Source: an uncultured Bacteroidia bacterium (GTDB taxonomy: Bacteria; Bacteroidota; Bacteroidia; Bacteroidales; ML635J-15). From it: a stretch of DNA of 64,000 nt. The notes beneath the pieces are model-generated. The model made no database searches. It was given only the letters and a program-made list of their open reading frames with translations, and had not been told where the DNA came from. A program made the position numbers and the translations under genes. Position 1 is the stretch's first letter; each line of letters begins with the position of its first letter. The DNA is taken from the NCBI GenBank assembly GCA_902776565.1, contig CACYQN010000006.1, positions 62,001 to 126,000 on the forward strand, given 5' to 3'. Shown here in pieces: positions 45,175-54,540 of the stretch.

Positions 45175-45284
45175 GTTGAGTCGTGGCGCGCCGCGACTGT
45201 ACTATATTCAATATTTATATTTATTTATAAGTTTCTATGGGCTAAAGCCCGTTTATAGTTGAGTCGCACCATGGTCGACTGTAC
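45175..45284. repeat. Two GTTGAGTCG...CGACTGTAC palindromes
   Basis: GTTGAGTCG opens the first (45175-45202), whose arms AGTCG and CGACT enclose GGCGCGCC. AGTTGAGTCG opens the second (45258-45284), whose arms enclose ACCATGGT. Both end CGACTGTAC. Between them lies ATGGGCTAAAGCCCGTTTAT (45237-45256), also seen after folA at 34120. A third, related palindrome is at 50548-50567. No gene lies in this gap. Confidence 0.6.
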
Positions 45285-45297
45285 ATTGTTTATTTTG

Positions 45298-48200
45298 CTA
45301 ATTATCCAATTTTACAAATTTTAAAATCGTGGTGTATCCATCTGTCGTTTCCATTCTCAAGTAGTAAGTCCCTTGTATTAATCCCGAAACATCAATGCGT
45401 TCCGTAGGCTGCTCCTTCCTGAAAATCAATCTTCCGTTGGTGTCATAAACTGCAATATCGGCGATTTCCACTCCATTGCTTTCAATTGTCAGATAATCTC
45501 TGGTCGGATTGGGATATACTACAAAATTTTGAGTGTCAATATTTTCAATAAATGTAGTATTGCCGGTTGTGTCGTGGACAAAAACAGAAACCGAACTACG
45601 CGGACTTATGCACACAAGCGTATCTTCCACAAATCTTTCTTCGATATAATAGGTTTCCGTATCGAAAAGCACTGGCGTCGTATAGTAGTTTCCCGTTGCA
45701 ATTGCCTCTCTTGCCGTGTCGGAATCAAACCAGAATACTTCGTTCTGCGAAAGAGCAACAACAGTAGCCTGCATACCCGAAAGTATGTGCTGGTCGAAAG
45801 CCAGTGGTGCTACAACCAACGGCTGCAATTCCACATCGTGGCGAACTTTTGTGCCTGGTTTTGTCGTAACTGTGAAAGTAGCTGTCCGATAGCATGGGGC
45901 GGAAACCTCTACAATGTATGTTCCTGCCATAATCGGTCGGTGGTATGCGCCCAACGGCTGGTGAGAGTAAACTTCGGAGTGAAAATAGTCATGATTCAGC
46001 ACTTTTATCATTGCCTCAACTGGTTCGTGGGTTATCGCATCGGAGACAACGCCCCAGAATCCATAGTCGCATTCCATCGCGTAACTCAGCAGAGCATCCT
46101 TGCTGTTTGTCCAGTACGACTGCAATTCGTCGGGGTCGGTAACAACATGCGTACGACTTATCTCCATTGTAACTTCACGGCAACGCTGGTAATATGTCAT
46201 ATAGTCCTGTCGGCTTCCAGAGACAACGCCCCAGTCGCCACCATCGATTACCGTGCGTCCCAAACCATCACCGTACATGTACGAAGTGTCCTGTGCGTGG
46301 CAAAGGGTTGCATAATTCTGGCAGACATAGCGGAACCAGTCGGAATCAGCGTGGGCTCGCTGACTTGTTGTCCACGAATCCCATGGATAATTAAGCAGTT
46401 CTGCTCCGCAATGGAAATTTACCGACATTACAAAATGCAAGGGTGTTACATAGTCGATTATTGCTTGAGTTTCGGGTTGAATATTGGCTTCGGTACCAAG
46501 TCCAGGCAAGTGCGGATAGTTGCGGTTCAACTGCACATCGTTGTAGTTGTGGTAAGTGGAATATCCTTCGCCTTGCCATATCAAATCGTTGGTCGCGTGG
46601 TAAGTTCCGTCGGGATTTTCGAGCGGACAGATGTACAAATCAACATTGTCAAGAACTTTCATCACTGCCGAGTCTGTTGTCGCATTGTTTAGAATGTAAT
46701 CGGCAAGATGCAGCATCATCTGGAAACACACCACTTCAGTTCCGTGCATCGACGACGAATACAGGAATGCGGGTTTTGTTGTCGTCTCACCTAGAGTATT
46801 GCTTATATGTATTGCAAAAATGGAATGGTGCAAGTCGGGGTGAGGTGTATCCTCCAAAATGGTGTCTATTTCGCATAGATTGGGGAATGTTTCCTTGAAA
46901 TATTGCAGTAATTGCGTGTAAACATCGTAGGTCGGGTATTTGTTCCACTCGAACATATCCTCCAAAGTGGTTGCCATGTGAGCATTGCTGACTTCTCTTG
47001 TCGGATGGTCTTGATTTTCCAGCGTTTCGCGTGTTGTTGTCGCGATGCTGTCGATAATGGCTGTAATTTCTGCTTTCGATAAGTTTGTTGCCTCTATGCA
47101 AACCTCGTTGGAGTGTGCCGATTCAGTATTGCCACCACAGTTGTATGTAATTGTATAGCAATGGCTTCCTGACGCAACTCCAATATCAGTATATGTAGAA
47201 TCGGCAACATTGGTGGCAATAAGGACGCCATCGCGATAAACATTGCAGGTATGACCGATTTGTCCGCGTATTGAAATGTCATCTAGGCATAACATATACT
47301 GGTCATAGGAAACGCAATGCAATGCGACATATTTTGCCGATGATGGCACATAGAATGAATATTCGGTCCATAAATAGGTTGTTTCTATTGTGTCGCAATG
47401 AAGCGGTATGAAACTGCTTTCGTTTGCATCGGTAATAGAATAGGATGCGACAAATTTTTCGTTGTAATTCCTAGAGAAATTGCGTGCATAAAACGAAAAA
47501 GTAAATGCTTCCGAGAAATTGAGTTCTGGGCTTATAATCCAATCGTCGTTGCGAATGTTGGAATGGAAAGGACATCCGAAATAATTGTGCCCAGAGTTCG
47601 CCAGATAATAATTGCCTCCAGTACCAGAAATCTGTTGGTCATCTATCACAATGAAAGCCATTGTATCTCCTTCGTTAAGGAAATTCATCGATGAAAATGT
47701 GCCAGTTGGAAGATTATCACCGTCAATATAGCTCCACCCAACCGTTCCTTGTGAATTTATTGCTCCGTGTTCATGTCCTTCTACATCGTCGAAAATGAGA
47801 ATTTCATGCGGATTTTGTGAACCATTCCAAGTAAGCACGACATTGTTTCCTGCAGTTTCGGCATGTAACTGCGCTGGCGCATCACATAAGTCGGCAGAGG
47901 TATTCATCTGAATTCCGTTTGGCAGACTAATGTCGTCAATCCACACGCAGTCGGAACCTTTACTTGCATTGCCATTTCTTTGATAACAGAACTTAAGAAC
48001 ATGGAAGCCCGAAGTTATTTCGCATTGGTATTCGCTCCAGTCGGCATATCCCGAAAGTGTTTCTTTCTGCACGCCATCAATATAAAAGTAAAAAGTACCA
48101 CTACTTTCTGCCGAAAAAATCTTGCGGAAGTACGAGAATGTTCCGCTTTCGTTAAGATATACGGACAATTGAAGTACAGATTCTGTATTTTTTGTGTAGT

Positions 48201-48402
48201 AGTTTCCGCTTCTGGCACAATATCTGCCGCTGTGCGCACCTTCACTTGTTATTTCCCAACGGTATTGGTTTCCAGAGCGTTCCCACTGCATAGAAGAGAA
48301 ATCACCGCTTTCCCAGTCTTCCGTCATTGCTGACGGGCTTTGTGCAGAAAGCGAGAGCACAAATGCAAGTGAAATTAAAATTATGTTTACTATCTTCTTC
48401 AT
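45298..48402 (-). CDS. M14 zinc carboxypeptidase with T9SS sorting domain
   Basis: A 1034-residue secreted metallopeptidase. I start at ATG 48402 (MKKIVNIILISLAFVLSLSA), giving a proper signal peptide; the longer frame from 48465 crosses a dispersed repeat. N-terminal jelly-roll and fibronectin-like regions (about 25-440) precede the M14 domain (about 490-790). Zinc ligands are His and Glu in SSMHGTEVVCFQMML and His in MSVNFHCGAELLNYPW. The substrate arginine is in QLNRNYPHLPG, and the catalytic glutamate in REVTMEISRTHV. A CarboxypepD_reg-like domain follows (GVVSDAITHEPVEAMIKV), then a type A sorting domain at the end (FVVYPNPTRDYLTIES, IADIAVYDTNGRLIF, GTYYLRMETTDG). It is therefore exported by type IX secretion. 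Confidence 0.93.
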   Translation of the reverse strand: MKKIVNIILISLAFVLSLSAQSPSAMTEDWESGDFSSMQWERSGNQYRWEITSEGAHSGRYCARSGNYYTKNTESVLQLSVYLNESGTFSYFRKIFSAESSGTFYFYIDGVQKETLSGYADWSEYQCEITSGFHVLKFCYQRNGNASKGSDCVWIDDISLPNGIQMNTSADLCDAPAQLHAETAGNNVVLTWNGSQNPHEILIFDDVEGHEHGAINSQGTVGWSYIDGDNLPTGTFSSMNFLNEGDTMAFIVIDDQQISGTGGNYYLANSGHNYFGCPFHSNIRNDDWIISPELNFSEAFTFSFYARNFSRNYNEKFVASYSITDANESSFIPLHCDTIETTYLWTEYSFYVPSSAKYVALHCVSYDQYMLCLDDISIRGQIGHTCNVYRDGVLIATNVADSTYTDIGVASGSHCYTITYNCGGNTESAHSNEVCIEATNLSKAEITAIIDSIATTTRETLENQDHPTREVSNAHMATTLEDMFEWNKYPTYDVYTQLLQYFKETFPNLCEIDTILEDTPHPDLHHSIFAIHISNTLGETTTKPAFLYSSSMHGTEVVCFQMMLHLADYILNNATTDSAVMKVLDNVDLYICPLENPDGTYHATNDLIWQGEGYSTYHNYNDVQLNRNYPHLPGLGTEANIQPETQAIIDYVTPLHFVMSVNFHCGAELLNYPWDSWTTSQRAHADSDWFRYVCQNYATLCHAQDTSYMYGDGLGRTVIDGGDWGVVSGSRQDYMTYYQRCREVTMEISRTHVVTDPDELQSYWTNSKDALLSYAMECDYGFWGVVSDAITHEPVEAMIKVLNHDYFHSEVYSHQPLGAYHRPIMAGTYIVEVSAPCYRTATFTVTTKPGTKVRHDVELQPLVVAPLAFDQHILSGMQATVVALSQNEVFWFDSDTAREAIATGNYYTTPVLFDTETYYIEERFVEDTLVCISPRSSVSVFVHDTTGNTTFIENIDTQNFVVYPNPTRDYLTIESNGVEIADIAVYDTNGRLIFRKEQPTERIDVSGLIQGTYYLRMETTDGYTTILKFVKLDN

Positions 48403-48410
48403 TTCAACAG

Positions 48411-48487
48411 AAACGGCTGTAAGCCTGTCATCCTTCAAGCCTGTTAACCGATTGTCCATTATCAATTGTTAATTGTTAATTGTCAAT
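48411..48487. repeat. Word repeat copy 5 plus ATCAATTGTTAATTGTTAATTG repeat
   Basis: AACGGCTGTAAGCCTGTC and CTTCAAGCCTGTTAACCG resemble the GGCTTGAAGGCT family on the other strand. GTCCATTATCAATTGTTAAT and TTGTTAATTGTCAATTC (48454-48487) are the reverse complement of the repeat at 26151-26240. Confidence 0.55.
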
Positions 48488-48490
48488 TCA

Positions 48491-50077
48491 TTAAAATCCC
48501 ATTCCAAACCTCAGCCAGAACATTTCCTCAAGGCTCTTCCATTTCTTTGCCGACTTCTCAAAATTGTCGCTTGTATAAGCATTCAAAATCTTAGCCGACT
48601 TCTTGGCATTACCGTTGTCAACAACCTTCTGTTCCAAATCTTTAAGTCCAGCAAACACATCATCTTCGTATGATTTGAGGGCACTTTCAAGAACCGGTCT
48701 CGTTGATTGCCAAGCTACGGTTGCCAACTTGTTTGCCTTGCGGTAAGTCCACAGCACGCAGTTGTCGTCGAGTTGTCTTTGTCCACAGACATCGTAAGCC
48801 TTTGGCAATGCGGTTGTTCCACAGAAAATAGGCACTCGTGGAGTCTGAGCGGGATTGTCAACCGACATCCAGCAGATGCCACCAACCTCGTCGGGCAACC
48901 AGCTGCGCAACTGGATAATGTGCGAGTACGAGCACCAAGCCACAGCCACAGTGCGCTGGAATGTTACAGTCTCGGGAGCAATGAAATTCAAGGTGTTGCG
49001 CAAATTTGTACCAAGCCACGGATTTGCTATTGGACTTACAATTGTATCGTCAACCAAAGTGCCGTCATCGAGGCGCTTCTTGGTAACCATTCGCACATTG
49101 CGAGTCATATCGAGGTCGGTGCCTTCGTAGGTACTGCGGAAAAGTTCGATTACCTTGCGGACATCAACATTCTCGTCTGGCTTAACCGAAAATGGCAGTT
49201 CGTCCATATCCATGCTCAGTCCGAGCGATGGCGCCAAACTACTGAGTATGAAGAACTCGCGTTCCTTGAAGTTCTTGCCTGCGCCATACGACGAAGCGAA
49301 AGCCTTCCAGAAGACAAATGGCTCGTTTCCGTCCCAAAGGTTATACTTTCTGGCAACTTCCTCAACATTGTCGGATGCCATAAAATAGTCGGGATTGTTG
49401 CGCTCCATCTGCCCTATCCTAGCGATGTTTGCCGACACGCCAACATGGTCGTCGGGAATGCGCTTTGCCGCCCACACACCACCAATCTTGTCGGGACCTT
49501 CACCAAGGATTTCCATCTGCCATACCTCGTTCTTGTCGGCAATCGTAATGCACTCACCGCCATCACCATAACCGTATTCTTTCACAAGGCTACCAATAAG
49601 CTTTATAGCCTCACGCGCCGTTGTGCAACGCATAAGAGCAACACGCTCAAGTTCCTCAATCAGAAACATTCCCTTGCTGTTGACAAGCTTATCGGGACCA
49701 GAAAAAGTAGTCTCACCAATAGCAAGTTGCTTTTCGTTGAGACAAGGATAAGCAGTATTGAGGTAAGCGTAGGTGTGCTTTGCCTGCGGAATTTCGCCAG
49801 CGAGCGTTACGCCCGTGGTGTCGGTGCGGCTCTTGGTGTGCATAGTACCCTTGTAAACCTTGTGGGTAGCACCGTCCTTGTAGTTGGCGGCAGGCTCAAT
49901 GGTCATCCAAGTGCGGTAGCGACCGTCGCAAGTGTGCGAAGTTATCACCGAACCATCGGCACTGGCCTTCTTGCCGACCATAATGCTGGTACAATTTCCA
50001 CCTATAAATTCTTCGTCCTGCCCGAACGCACACAGCGAAAGCAGGGAAATCAACGCAAGCAGAAAAATATTTTTCAT
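48491..50077 (-). CDS. C69 family dipeptidase
   Basis: A 528-residue exported dipeptidase. The signal peptide MKNIFLLALISLLSLCAFGQ is followed by DEEFIGGNCTSIMVGKKASADGSVITSHTCDG. Cys29 is the expected N-terminal nucleophile after autoprocessing, as in the PepD family. Other family segments are YLNTAYPCLNEKQLAIGETTFSG, LLRCTTAREAIKLIG-like ALMRCTTAREAIKLIGSLV, EYGYGDGGECITIADKNEVWQMEILG and GICWMSVDNPAQTPRVPIFCG. It acts in the periplasm on short peptides. The PepSY-like gene lies 6 bp upstream, so they share a transcript. Confidence 0.93.
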   Translation of the reverse strand: MKNIFLLALISLLSLCAFGQDEEFIGGNCTSIMVGKKASADGSVITSHTCDGRYRTWMTIEPAANYKDGATHKVYKGTMHTKSRTDTTGVTLAGEIPQAKHTYAYLNTAYPCLNEKQLAIGETTFSGPDKLVNSKGMFLIEELERVALMRCTTAREAIKLIGSLVKEYGYGDGGECITIADKNEVWQMEILGEGPDKIGGVWAAKRIPDDHVGVSANIARIGQMERNNPDYFMASDNVEEVARKYNLWDGNEPFVFWKAFASSYGAGKNFKEREFFILSSLAPSLGLSMDMDELPFSVKPDENVDVRKVIELFRSTYEGTDLDMTRNVRMVTKKRLDDGTLVDDTIVSPIANPWLGTNLRNTLNFIAPETVTFQRTVAVAWCSYSHIIQLRSWLPDEVGGICWMSVDNPAQTPRVPIFCGTTALPKAYDVCGQRQLDDNCVLWTYRKANKLATVAWQSTRPVLESALKSYEDDVFAGLKDLEQKVVDNGNAKKSAKILNAYTSDNFEKSAKKWKSLEEMFWLRFGMGF

Positions 50078-50083
50078 ATACTA

Positions 50084-50512
50084 TTATTTTTCCTCCTTTA
50101 CAAAATTTCCGTTAAGGTCGAATTGAAGTTCAACATCAGTGTCAAGCTCTATTTCGAAGCCATTCTTGTCGCGCTCAATCTTGTAAATCTTTGCCTTCTT
50201 GTAGTTGTGAGCAACATAGTCGTAAATATTGCTGCTTACGATTCCCTTTGGCAAAGCGACATGTCCTTCGATTTCCATCCAAGAGCCAATCTTGTTGAAC
50301 TCAATCTTCACGCCGTTTTCAAGTTTCACCTCGTAGTCACCGTCATTTTCGTCGAGCATTACGGATCTTACATTTTCCTTTGGGAAGTAAGTTCTCAGAA
50401 ATTCCTGTGCGGTCATTGGCATGTCCTCGACCTTTACGGGTTTGTCGTTGTCGGCAAAAGCAAGCGCAGAAAATGAAAGTGCGCAAACTAAAAGTAATGT
50501 TATGTTTTTCAT
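50084..50512 (-). CDS. PepSY-like (DUF2874) periplasmic protein
   Basis: A 142-residue protein. ATG 50512 gives MKNITLLLVCALSFSALAFA, a signal peptide. Two repeats follow of about 55 residues each: PMTAQEFLRTYFPKENVRSVMLDENDGDYEVKLENGVKIEFN, and GIVSSNIYDYVAHNYKKAKIYKIERDKNGFEIELDTDVELQFD. Each has a helix then two strands, the form of the BLIP-like/PepSY-like DUF2874 family common in this phylum. PepSY domains often inhibit peptidases, and the neighbouring C69 dipeptidase in the same operon makes this a plausible pairing, but it is inference. Confidence 0.88.
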   Translation of the reverse strand: MKNITLLLVCALSFSALAFADNDKPVKVEDMPMTAQEFLRTYFPKENVRSVMLDENDGDYEVKLENGVKIEFNKIGSWMEIEGHVALPKGIVSSNIYDYVAHNYKKAKIYKIERDKNGFEIELDTDVELQFDLNGNFVKEEK

Positions 50513-50547
50513 ATTTAAAAATTTAAAAGTTTCTTGCATTCTAGTTG

Positions 50548-50567
50548 AGACGCAAAATTTTGCGTCT
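50548..50567. repeat. Perfect 20-bp palindrome, GTTGAG-type copy 3
   Basis: AGACGCAAAATTTTGCGTCT is perfectly self-complementary, preceded by GTTG and followed by TTAC, like the pair at 45175-45284. It lies between the convergently spaced trkH stop and the PepSY-like start. Confidence 0.6.
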
Positions 50568-50607
50568 TTACATTATATTGTGTATTCCTTTTTTTATAAT
50601 TCAACAT

Positions 50608-52104
50608 TTATTTCGTAACCTTATATTCCTTTGTAAATAACAGCAATACCGTGAAGATTTCCAACCTGCCGACAAGCATCATGCCAGAAAGTATCCACTT
50701 GGCAATGTCGGGAATGGCAGCAAAAGTAGTTGCCGGACCAGTCATTCCGTATGCAGGACCTATGTTGCTCATAGCCGAAACGCAGGAAACAAACGAACTT
50801 GTGAAATCCATTCCCAAGCAGGTGAGCAACAATGTAGCGACAAGCACAGTGATTATGTACATCATTATGAACGCCATAACTCGCATTACGGTTGTCTGCT
50901 CGAGCGAACGCTTTGACATCTTTACTGGAATCACGGCCTGCGGGTGAAGCTGACGCTTGAGGTCGGCGATAAGGTTTTTCACAGCAATGGCAATTCGCGA
51001 AACCTTGATACCACCGCTCGTCGAACCCGAACAACCGCCGACAGCCATAAGAAGTACCGTCGGTATGATAAACGCCTGTCCCCAAGCAACATAGTCGTAG
51101 CAACCAGCTTGATAACCCGACGATGTCATTATTGCCACCACATTGAACAACGAGGTACGGAATGTCTCCTCGAAGCCCATCGGGAACGACGAAAGCTGTT
51201 CGGCAGTAAGCACCGTAGTGTATTCGAGCGAGTAGAACAATAGCATAAACACAGCCACGCCGATGAATATTATGCCGAAGTACCAGCGCATTTCCTCGTT
51301 CTTGCTGAACGCCTTGAAACGCCCGACAATCAGGAAGTAGTACAGAGCCAGCGTAAGTCCGCACATCGCCATGAAGAGCGTACACATATATTCAATATAT
51401 GGCGATGCCCAGTAGCCTATGCTTGCCTGATGCGTGCTAAAACCGCCAGTGGCAACCGTTGTCATCGAATGGCAGACGGCATCGAAGAGGTTCATCGGAC
51501 CAAGATAGTATGCCACAAAGCAAAGCACTGTAAGCACAATGTAGATAACCCAAAGCTTCTGGGCAGTGTTGCGGATGCGCGAACCGAGTTTATCGACCTC
51601 GATTCCAGGCGATTCGGCCGAAAACAACTGTGTTTCGTGCGCCTTGTTCTTCTGCGAGAAGAAAGCCATAGTGAGAACGATAACGCCCAAACCGCCAAGC
51701 CATTGCGTGATGCTGCGCCACAAAAGTATTCCGTGCGGCTGAGAATCGATGTTGTTCATCACAGTGGCTCCTGTGGTCGTAAATCCCGACATAGTTTCGA
51801 AAAATGCGTCGGAAACATTATCGAAAGTACCGCACATAAGGTAGGGAATCATACCGAGAACGGTAAGAATCAACCAAGTAAGCGTAACGGTCAGGAAATT
51901 GTCCTCCTTGCGCATTTTCTTTGTCGTCTTTCTGCCAAGCAGGAAAAGAATGGCTCCGATAAAAAATGTTGCGAGCGAAGGAACAAGCAAAGGAATGAAA
52001 TCCTTCTCTCCGTAGTTTATATTATAGTACAGCGCGACGAATGCCGAAGCTAGCATAAGCATCGACACCATCACGAGATTCTGTCCTATAATCTTCTTTT
52101 TCAT
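50608..52104 (-). CDS. trkH: TrkH family potassium uptake protein
   Basis: A 498-residue inner membrane K+ transporter. The four pore-loop regions are visible: FFETMSGFTTTGATVM (about 108-123), VCHSMTTVATGGFSTH, ALFNVVAIMTSSGYQAGCYD-like LFNVVAIMTSSGYQAGCYDY, and FVSCVSAMSNIGPAYGMTG. Each carries the selectivity glycine. GGCSGSTSGGIKVSRIAI is the family loop linking to the regulator. The regulatory subunit TrkA is not in the window. A minus-strand -7 box TACCTTTG at 52159-52152 lies 47 bp before the ATG. Confidence 0.95.
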   Translation of the reverse strand: MKKKIIGQNLVMVSMLMLASAFVALYYNINYGEKDFIPLLVPSLATFFIGAILFLLGRKTTKKMRKEDNFLTVTLTWLILTVLGMIPYLMCGTFDNVSDAFFETMSGFTTTGATVMNNIDSQPHGILLWRSITQWLGGLGVIVLTMAFFSQKNKAHETQLFSAESPGIEVDKLGSRIRNTAQKLWVIYIVLTVLCFVAYYLGPMNLFDAVCHSMTTVATGGFSTHQASIGYWASPYIEYMCTLFMAMCGLTLALYYFLIVGRFKAFSKNEEMRWYFGIIFIGVAVFMLLFYSLEYTTVLTAEQLSSFPMGFEETFRTSLFNVVAIMTSSGYQAGCYDYVAWGQAFIIPTVLLMAVGGCSGSTSGGIKVSRIAIAVKNLIADLKRQLHPQAVIPVKMSKRSLEQTTVMRVMAFIMMYIITVLVATLLLTCLGMDFTSSFVSCVSAMSNIGPAYGMTGPATTFAAIPDIAKWILSGMMLVGRLEIFTVLLLFTKEYKVTK

Positions 52105-52286
52105 TACATTAAGTCAAAATGTACAAAAATGCACATTGCATAATAAATTTGCAAAGGTAAACAAAATTTCCGATTCCGTCGTTTTCAATCTCAATAGCAG
52201 ACAAAAAATCTTGTTATGAACAACACATTTTTTCCCTTGCTATGTAAAATGTTAATTATAATTTCGCGGCAATAAATTTCATTGAG

Positions 52287-53138
52287 ATGAAAATAGTTAG
52301 AACTGTTGATGAACTTACCGCCTTAAGGAATGACAACTCGTTCAAAGGCAAGAGATTAGGTTTTGTTCCTACAATGGGAGCATTGCACGAGGGACACGCA
52401 TCGCTTATACGTAGAAGCGTAGCCGAAAACGACTGCACAGTGGTTTCGGTATTCGTAAACCCACGTCAATTCAACGACCCGAACGACTACAAGAACTACC
52501 CCATAACCACCGATGCCGACATTGCATTGCTCGAAAGCGTAAAATGTGACATACTCTATCTTCCCACCGCCGACGACATCTACAACGGTTACGACGGCTG
52601 CAAGATGGATTTTCACGGACTCGACAGAATGTACGAAGGAGAATTCCGTCCCGGTCATTTTCAGGGGGTTGTTGACATTGTGTACAGACTTTTCGACCTT
52701 GTAAAGCCCGACTTCGCCTATTTCGGAGAAAAGGATTTCCAGCAGGTTGCAATAATAAAACTTATGGTAAAGCAGAAAAACCTGCCTCTTACAATAGTTC
52801 CCTGCCCCATCGTCCGTGAAGAAAGCGGTCTGGCAAAAAGTTCAAGGAACAAGCTTCTGACAGCAGAACAACTTGAAGTAGCTCCTCAAATCTACAGGAT
52901 AATAACCGAAACTTGCGCTGAAATTCCAGAATCACAAACTCCCGACGCTCTAATCGAGACACTGAAGTCAAAAATCGACAGCGTAAAATTCATGAAGATG
53001 GAATATGCAGCATTCTGCAACTCTGAAAACCTTGAACTTTTAAGCAAATTCGATAAAAAAATCGGCACAAGACTCTGTATTGCAGTTTGGTGCGGAAACA
53101 TCAGATTAATTGATAATATTAATTGTGACATTAAATAA
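52287..53138 (+). CDS. panC: Pantothenate synthetase
   Basis: Joins pantoate and β-alanine with ATP to give pantothenate, the precursor of coenzyme A. At 283 residues it is normal. Motifs are VPTMGALHEGHASLIRRS with the HIGH-like histidines, VSVFVNPRQFNDPNDYKNYP, FRPGHFQGVVDIVYRLFDLVKPDFAYFGEKDFQQ and the ATP-loop end VREESGLAKSSRNKLL (KMSKS-like). panD, which makes the β-alanine, follows 38 bp downstream, so the final step of the pathway and its supply enzyme are paired. Confidence 0.98.
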   Translation: MKIVRTVDELTALRNDNSFKGKRLGFVPTMGALHEGHASLIRRSVAENDCTVVSVFVNPRQFNDPNDYKNYPITTDADIALLESVKCDILYLPTADDIYNGYDGCKMDFHGLDRMYEGEFRPGHFQGVVDIVYRLFDLVKPDFAYFGEKDFQQVAIIKLMVKQKNLPLTIVPCPIVREESGLAKSSRNKLLTAEQLEVAPQIYRIITETCAEIPESQTPDALIETLKSKIDSVKFMKMEYAAFCNSENLELLSKFDKKIGTRLCIAVWCGNIRLIDNINCDIK

Positions 53139-53176
53139 TTGCTTAAATTTGCACCCGTTTTTTTACGACATCTGAA

Positions 53177-53527
53177 ATGAACATAGAAGTAGTAAAATCT
53201 AAAATTCACAAGGTCACCGTCACTGAGGCTAATCTTCAGTATGTTGGAAGCATAACTATTGACGAGGACTTGATGGACGCTGCAAATATCATCGAGAACG
53301 AAAAGGTGCAGGTTGTAAATGTAAACAACGGCGAACGTCTTGAGACATACGTCATCAAGGGTAAGCGTGGCACAGGTGTAATTTGCCTCAACGGACCAGC
53401 CGCCCGCAAGGCTCAAGTTGGCGACATAGTGATTATTATTTCCTACGCCTCAATGGATTTCGAGGAAGCAAAGAAATTCAAGCCATCATTCGTATTCCCA
53501 GACACTAGGACAAACAAAATAGTTTAA
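53177..53527 (+). CDS. panD: Aspartate 1-decarboxylase
   Basis: Decarboxylates aspartate to β-alanine for pantothenate synthesis. A 116-residue proenzyme; it cleaves itself between Gly and Ser in [17 protein letters not shown] (about residue 24) to form the pyruvoyl group. Other signatures are [20 protein letters not shown] and [22 protein letters not shown]. It lies between panC and the heptose-phosphate gene, whose ATG overlaps its stop by one base. Confidence 0.97.
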   Translation: MNIEVVKSKIHKVTVTEANLQYVGSITIDEDLMDAANIIENEKVQVVNVNNGERLETYVIKGKRGTGVICLNGPAARKAQVGDIVIIISYASMDFEEAKKFKPSFVFPDTRTNKIV

Positions 53528-54009
53528 TGTCCACCCTACTGTCAATAAAATCAAAGATTGTCGATTTTTCAGAAACAAGGAATCTTGTTTCCAAATGGAA
53601 ATCGGAAGGCAAGAGTGTGGTTTTTACAAACGGCTGCTTCGATGTGCTCCACTATGGTCACGTATCTTATCTTGCCGAAGCCAGCGACCTTGGCGACAAG
53701 ATGATTATTGGACTTAACTCCGACGCATCGGTAAGACGGCTGAAAGGCGAAACACGCCCGATAAACGGACAAATGGAAAGGGCAACACTGTTAGCAGCAC
53801 TTAGTTTTGTTGATGCTGTAGTTGTTTTTGATGAAGACACGCCAGAAAATCTAATCAAAGAAGTGCGTCCGGATTATCTTGTCAAAGGTGGCGACTACAC
53901 TTTTGATACTATTGTAGGTGCAAAATTCGTAAGTTCGTATGGTGGAAATGTTATTACAATACCTCTTGTTGAAAACTTTTCTTCTTCTTCAATAATAAAA
54001 AGATTGTAA
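53527..54009 (+). CDS. rfaE2: D-glycero-beta-D-manno-heptose 1-phosphate adenylyltransferase
   Basis: Transfers AMP to heptose 1-phosphate, making ADP-heptose for the lipopolysaccharide core. 160 residues, equal to the HldE C-terminal domain as a separate protein. The nucleotidyltransferase motif is VFTNGCFDVLHYGHVSYLAEA (HxGH), followed by LNSDASVRRLKGETRPIN, MERATLLAALSFVDAVVVFDEDTPENLI and VKGGDYTFDTIVGA, and the end SSSSIIKRL. It is translationally coupled to panD (TAATG). The kinase half is not in the window. Confidence 0.92.
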   Translation: MSTLLSIKSKIVDFSETRNLVSKWKSEGKSVVFTNGCFDVLHYGHVSYLAEASDLGDKMIIGLNSDASVRRLKGETRPINGQMERATLLAALSFVDAVVVFDEDTPENLIKEVRPDYLVKGGDYTFDTIVGAKFVSSYGGNVITIPLVENFSSSSIIKRL

Positions 54010-54059
54010 TAGAAAAAAATATATTATATTTGCGACCAATTTTATAACGTACAAGACAA

Positions 54060-54479
54060 ATGAAAAATAGAATATCGTTACTTTTACTATTAGTAGGTAT
54101 GGTTCTAGTGCTAATGCCAAGTTGTAAGAAAGTTGCAAACGAAATTACAGGAACATGGGATGTAATGACGTTTGATACTAGACCAGAAGGCACGATGCAA
54201 ATTACATTTGACGGCAATTCTACCGCTATCAGAATACTAAATCCAGATTCTGGAAGCATGATAGTTGATAGTTGCACCTACGAAATTACCAAGAAGAACC
54301 TAAAGGAACGTATCATCTTCAGAGATAGCAAAATGCTTCCAGGATGCGATGACCTTAATGGAATTTACAGAGTTGACAAAGTAAAGAACGATGTCATCAT
54401 CGCTACAAGGATTGAATTTGAAGACGACCCGTCAAGAGGCGGTGCTTTCTATAGGATGGAACTGAAAAGAAAGAACTAA
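54060..54479 (+). CDS. Lipocalin-like hypothetical lipoprotein
   Basis: A 139-residue protein starting MKNRISLLLLLVGMVLVLMP and then SC, a lipoprotein signal. The mature domain opens KKVANEITGTWDVMTFDTRPEG and has alternating strands (MQITFDGNSTAIRI, SCTYEITKKNLKERIIFRD, IATRIEFEDD), with the GTW start typical of lipocalin-like small β-barrels. A ligand is not known. A -7 box TATATTTG lies at 54025-54032, and a strong terminator follows, so it is a single-gene unit. Confidence 0.8.
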   Translation: MKNRISLLLLLVGMVLVLMPSCKKVANEITGTWDVMTFDTRPEGTMQITFDGNSTAIRILNPDSGSMIVDSCTYEITKKNLKERIIFRDSKMLPGCDDLNGIYRVDKVKNDVIIATRIEFEDDPSRGGAFYRMELKRKN

Positions 54480-54500
54480 GCGATTATAAAACTTATTTTG

Positions 54501-54538
54501 ACATAACGACTGCTTTCCAACAGTCGTTATGTTTTTTT
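54501..54538 (+). terminator. Rho-independent terminator of the lipocalin-like gene
   Basis: ACATAACGACTG (54501-54512) and CAGTCGTTATGT (54521-54532) form a perfect 12-bp stem with an 8-nt loop, followed by TTTTTT. Confidence 0.88.
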
Positions 54539-54540
54539 AA

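Noticed and set aside
45529..46692. A 387-codon plus-strand frame
   Set aside because: Antisense of the M14 carboxypeptidase; rich in Cys, Arg and His, as antisense frames often are here.
48707..50476. A 589-codon plus-strand frame
   Set aside because: It is the antisense of the C69 dipeptidase and PepSY-like genes, both of which have clear family motifs.
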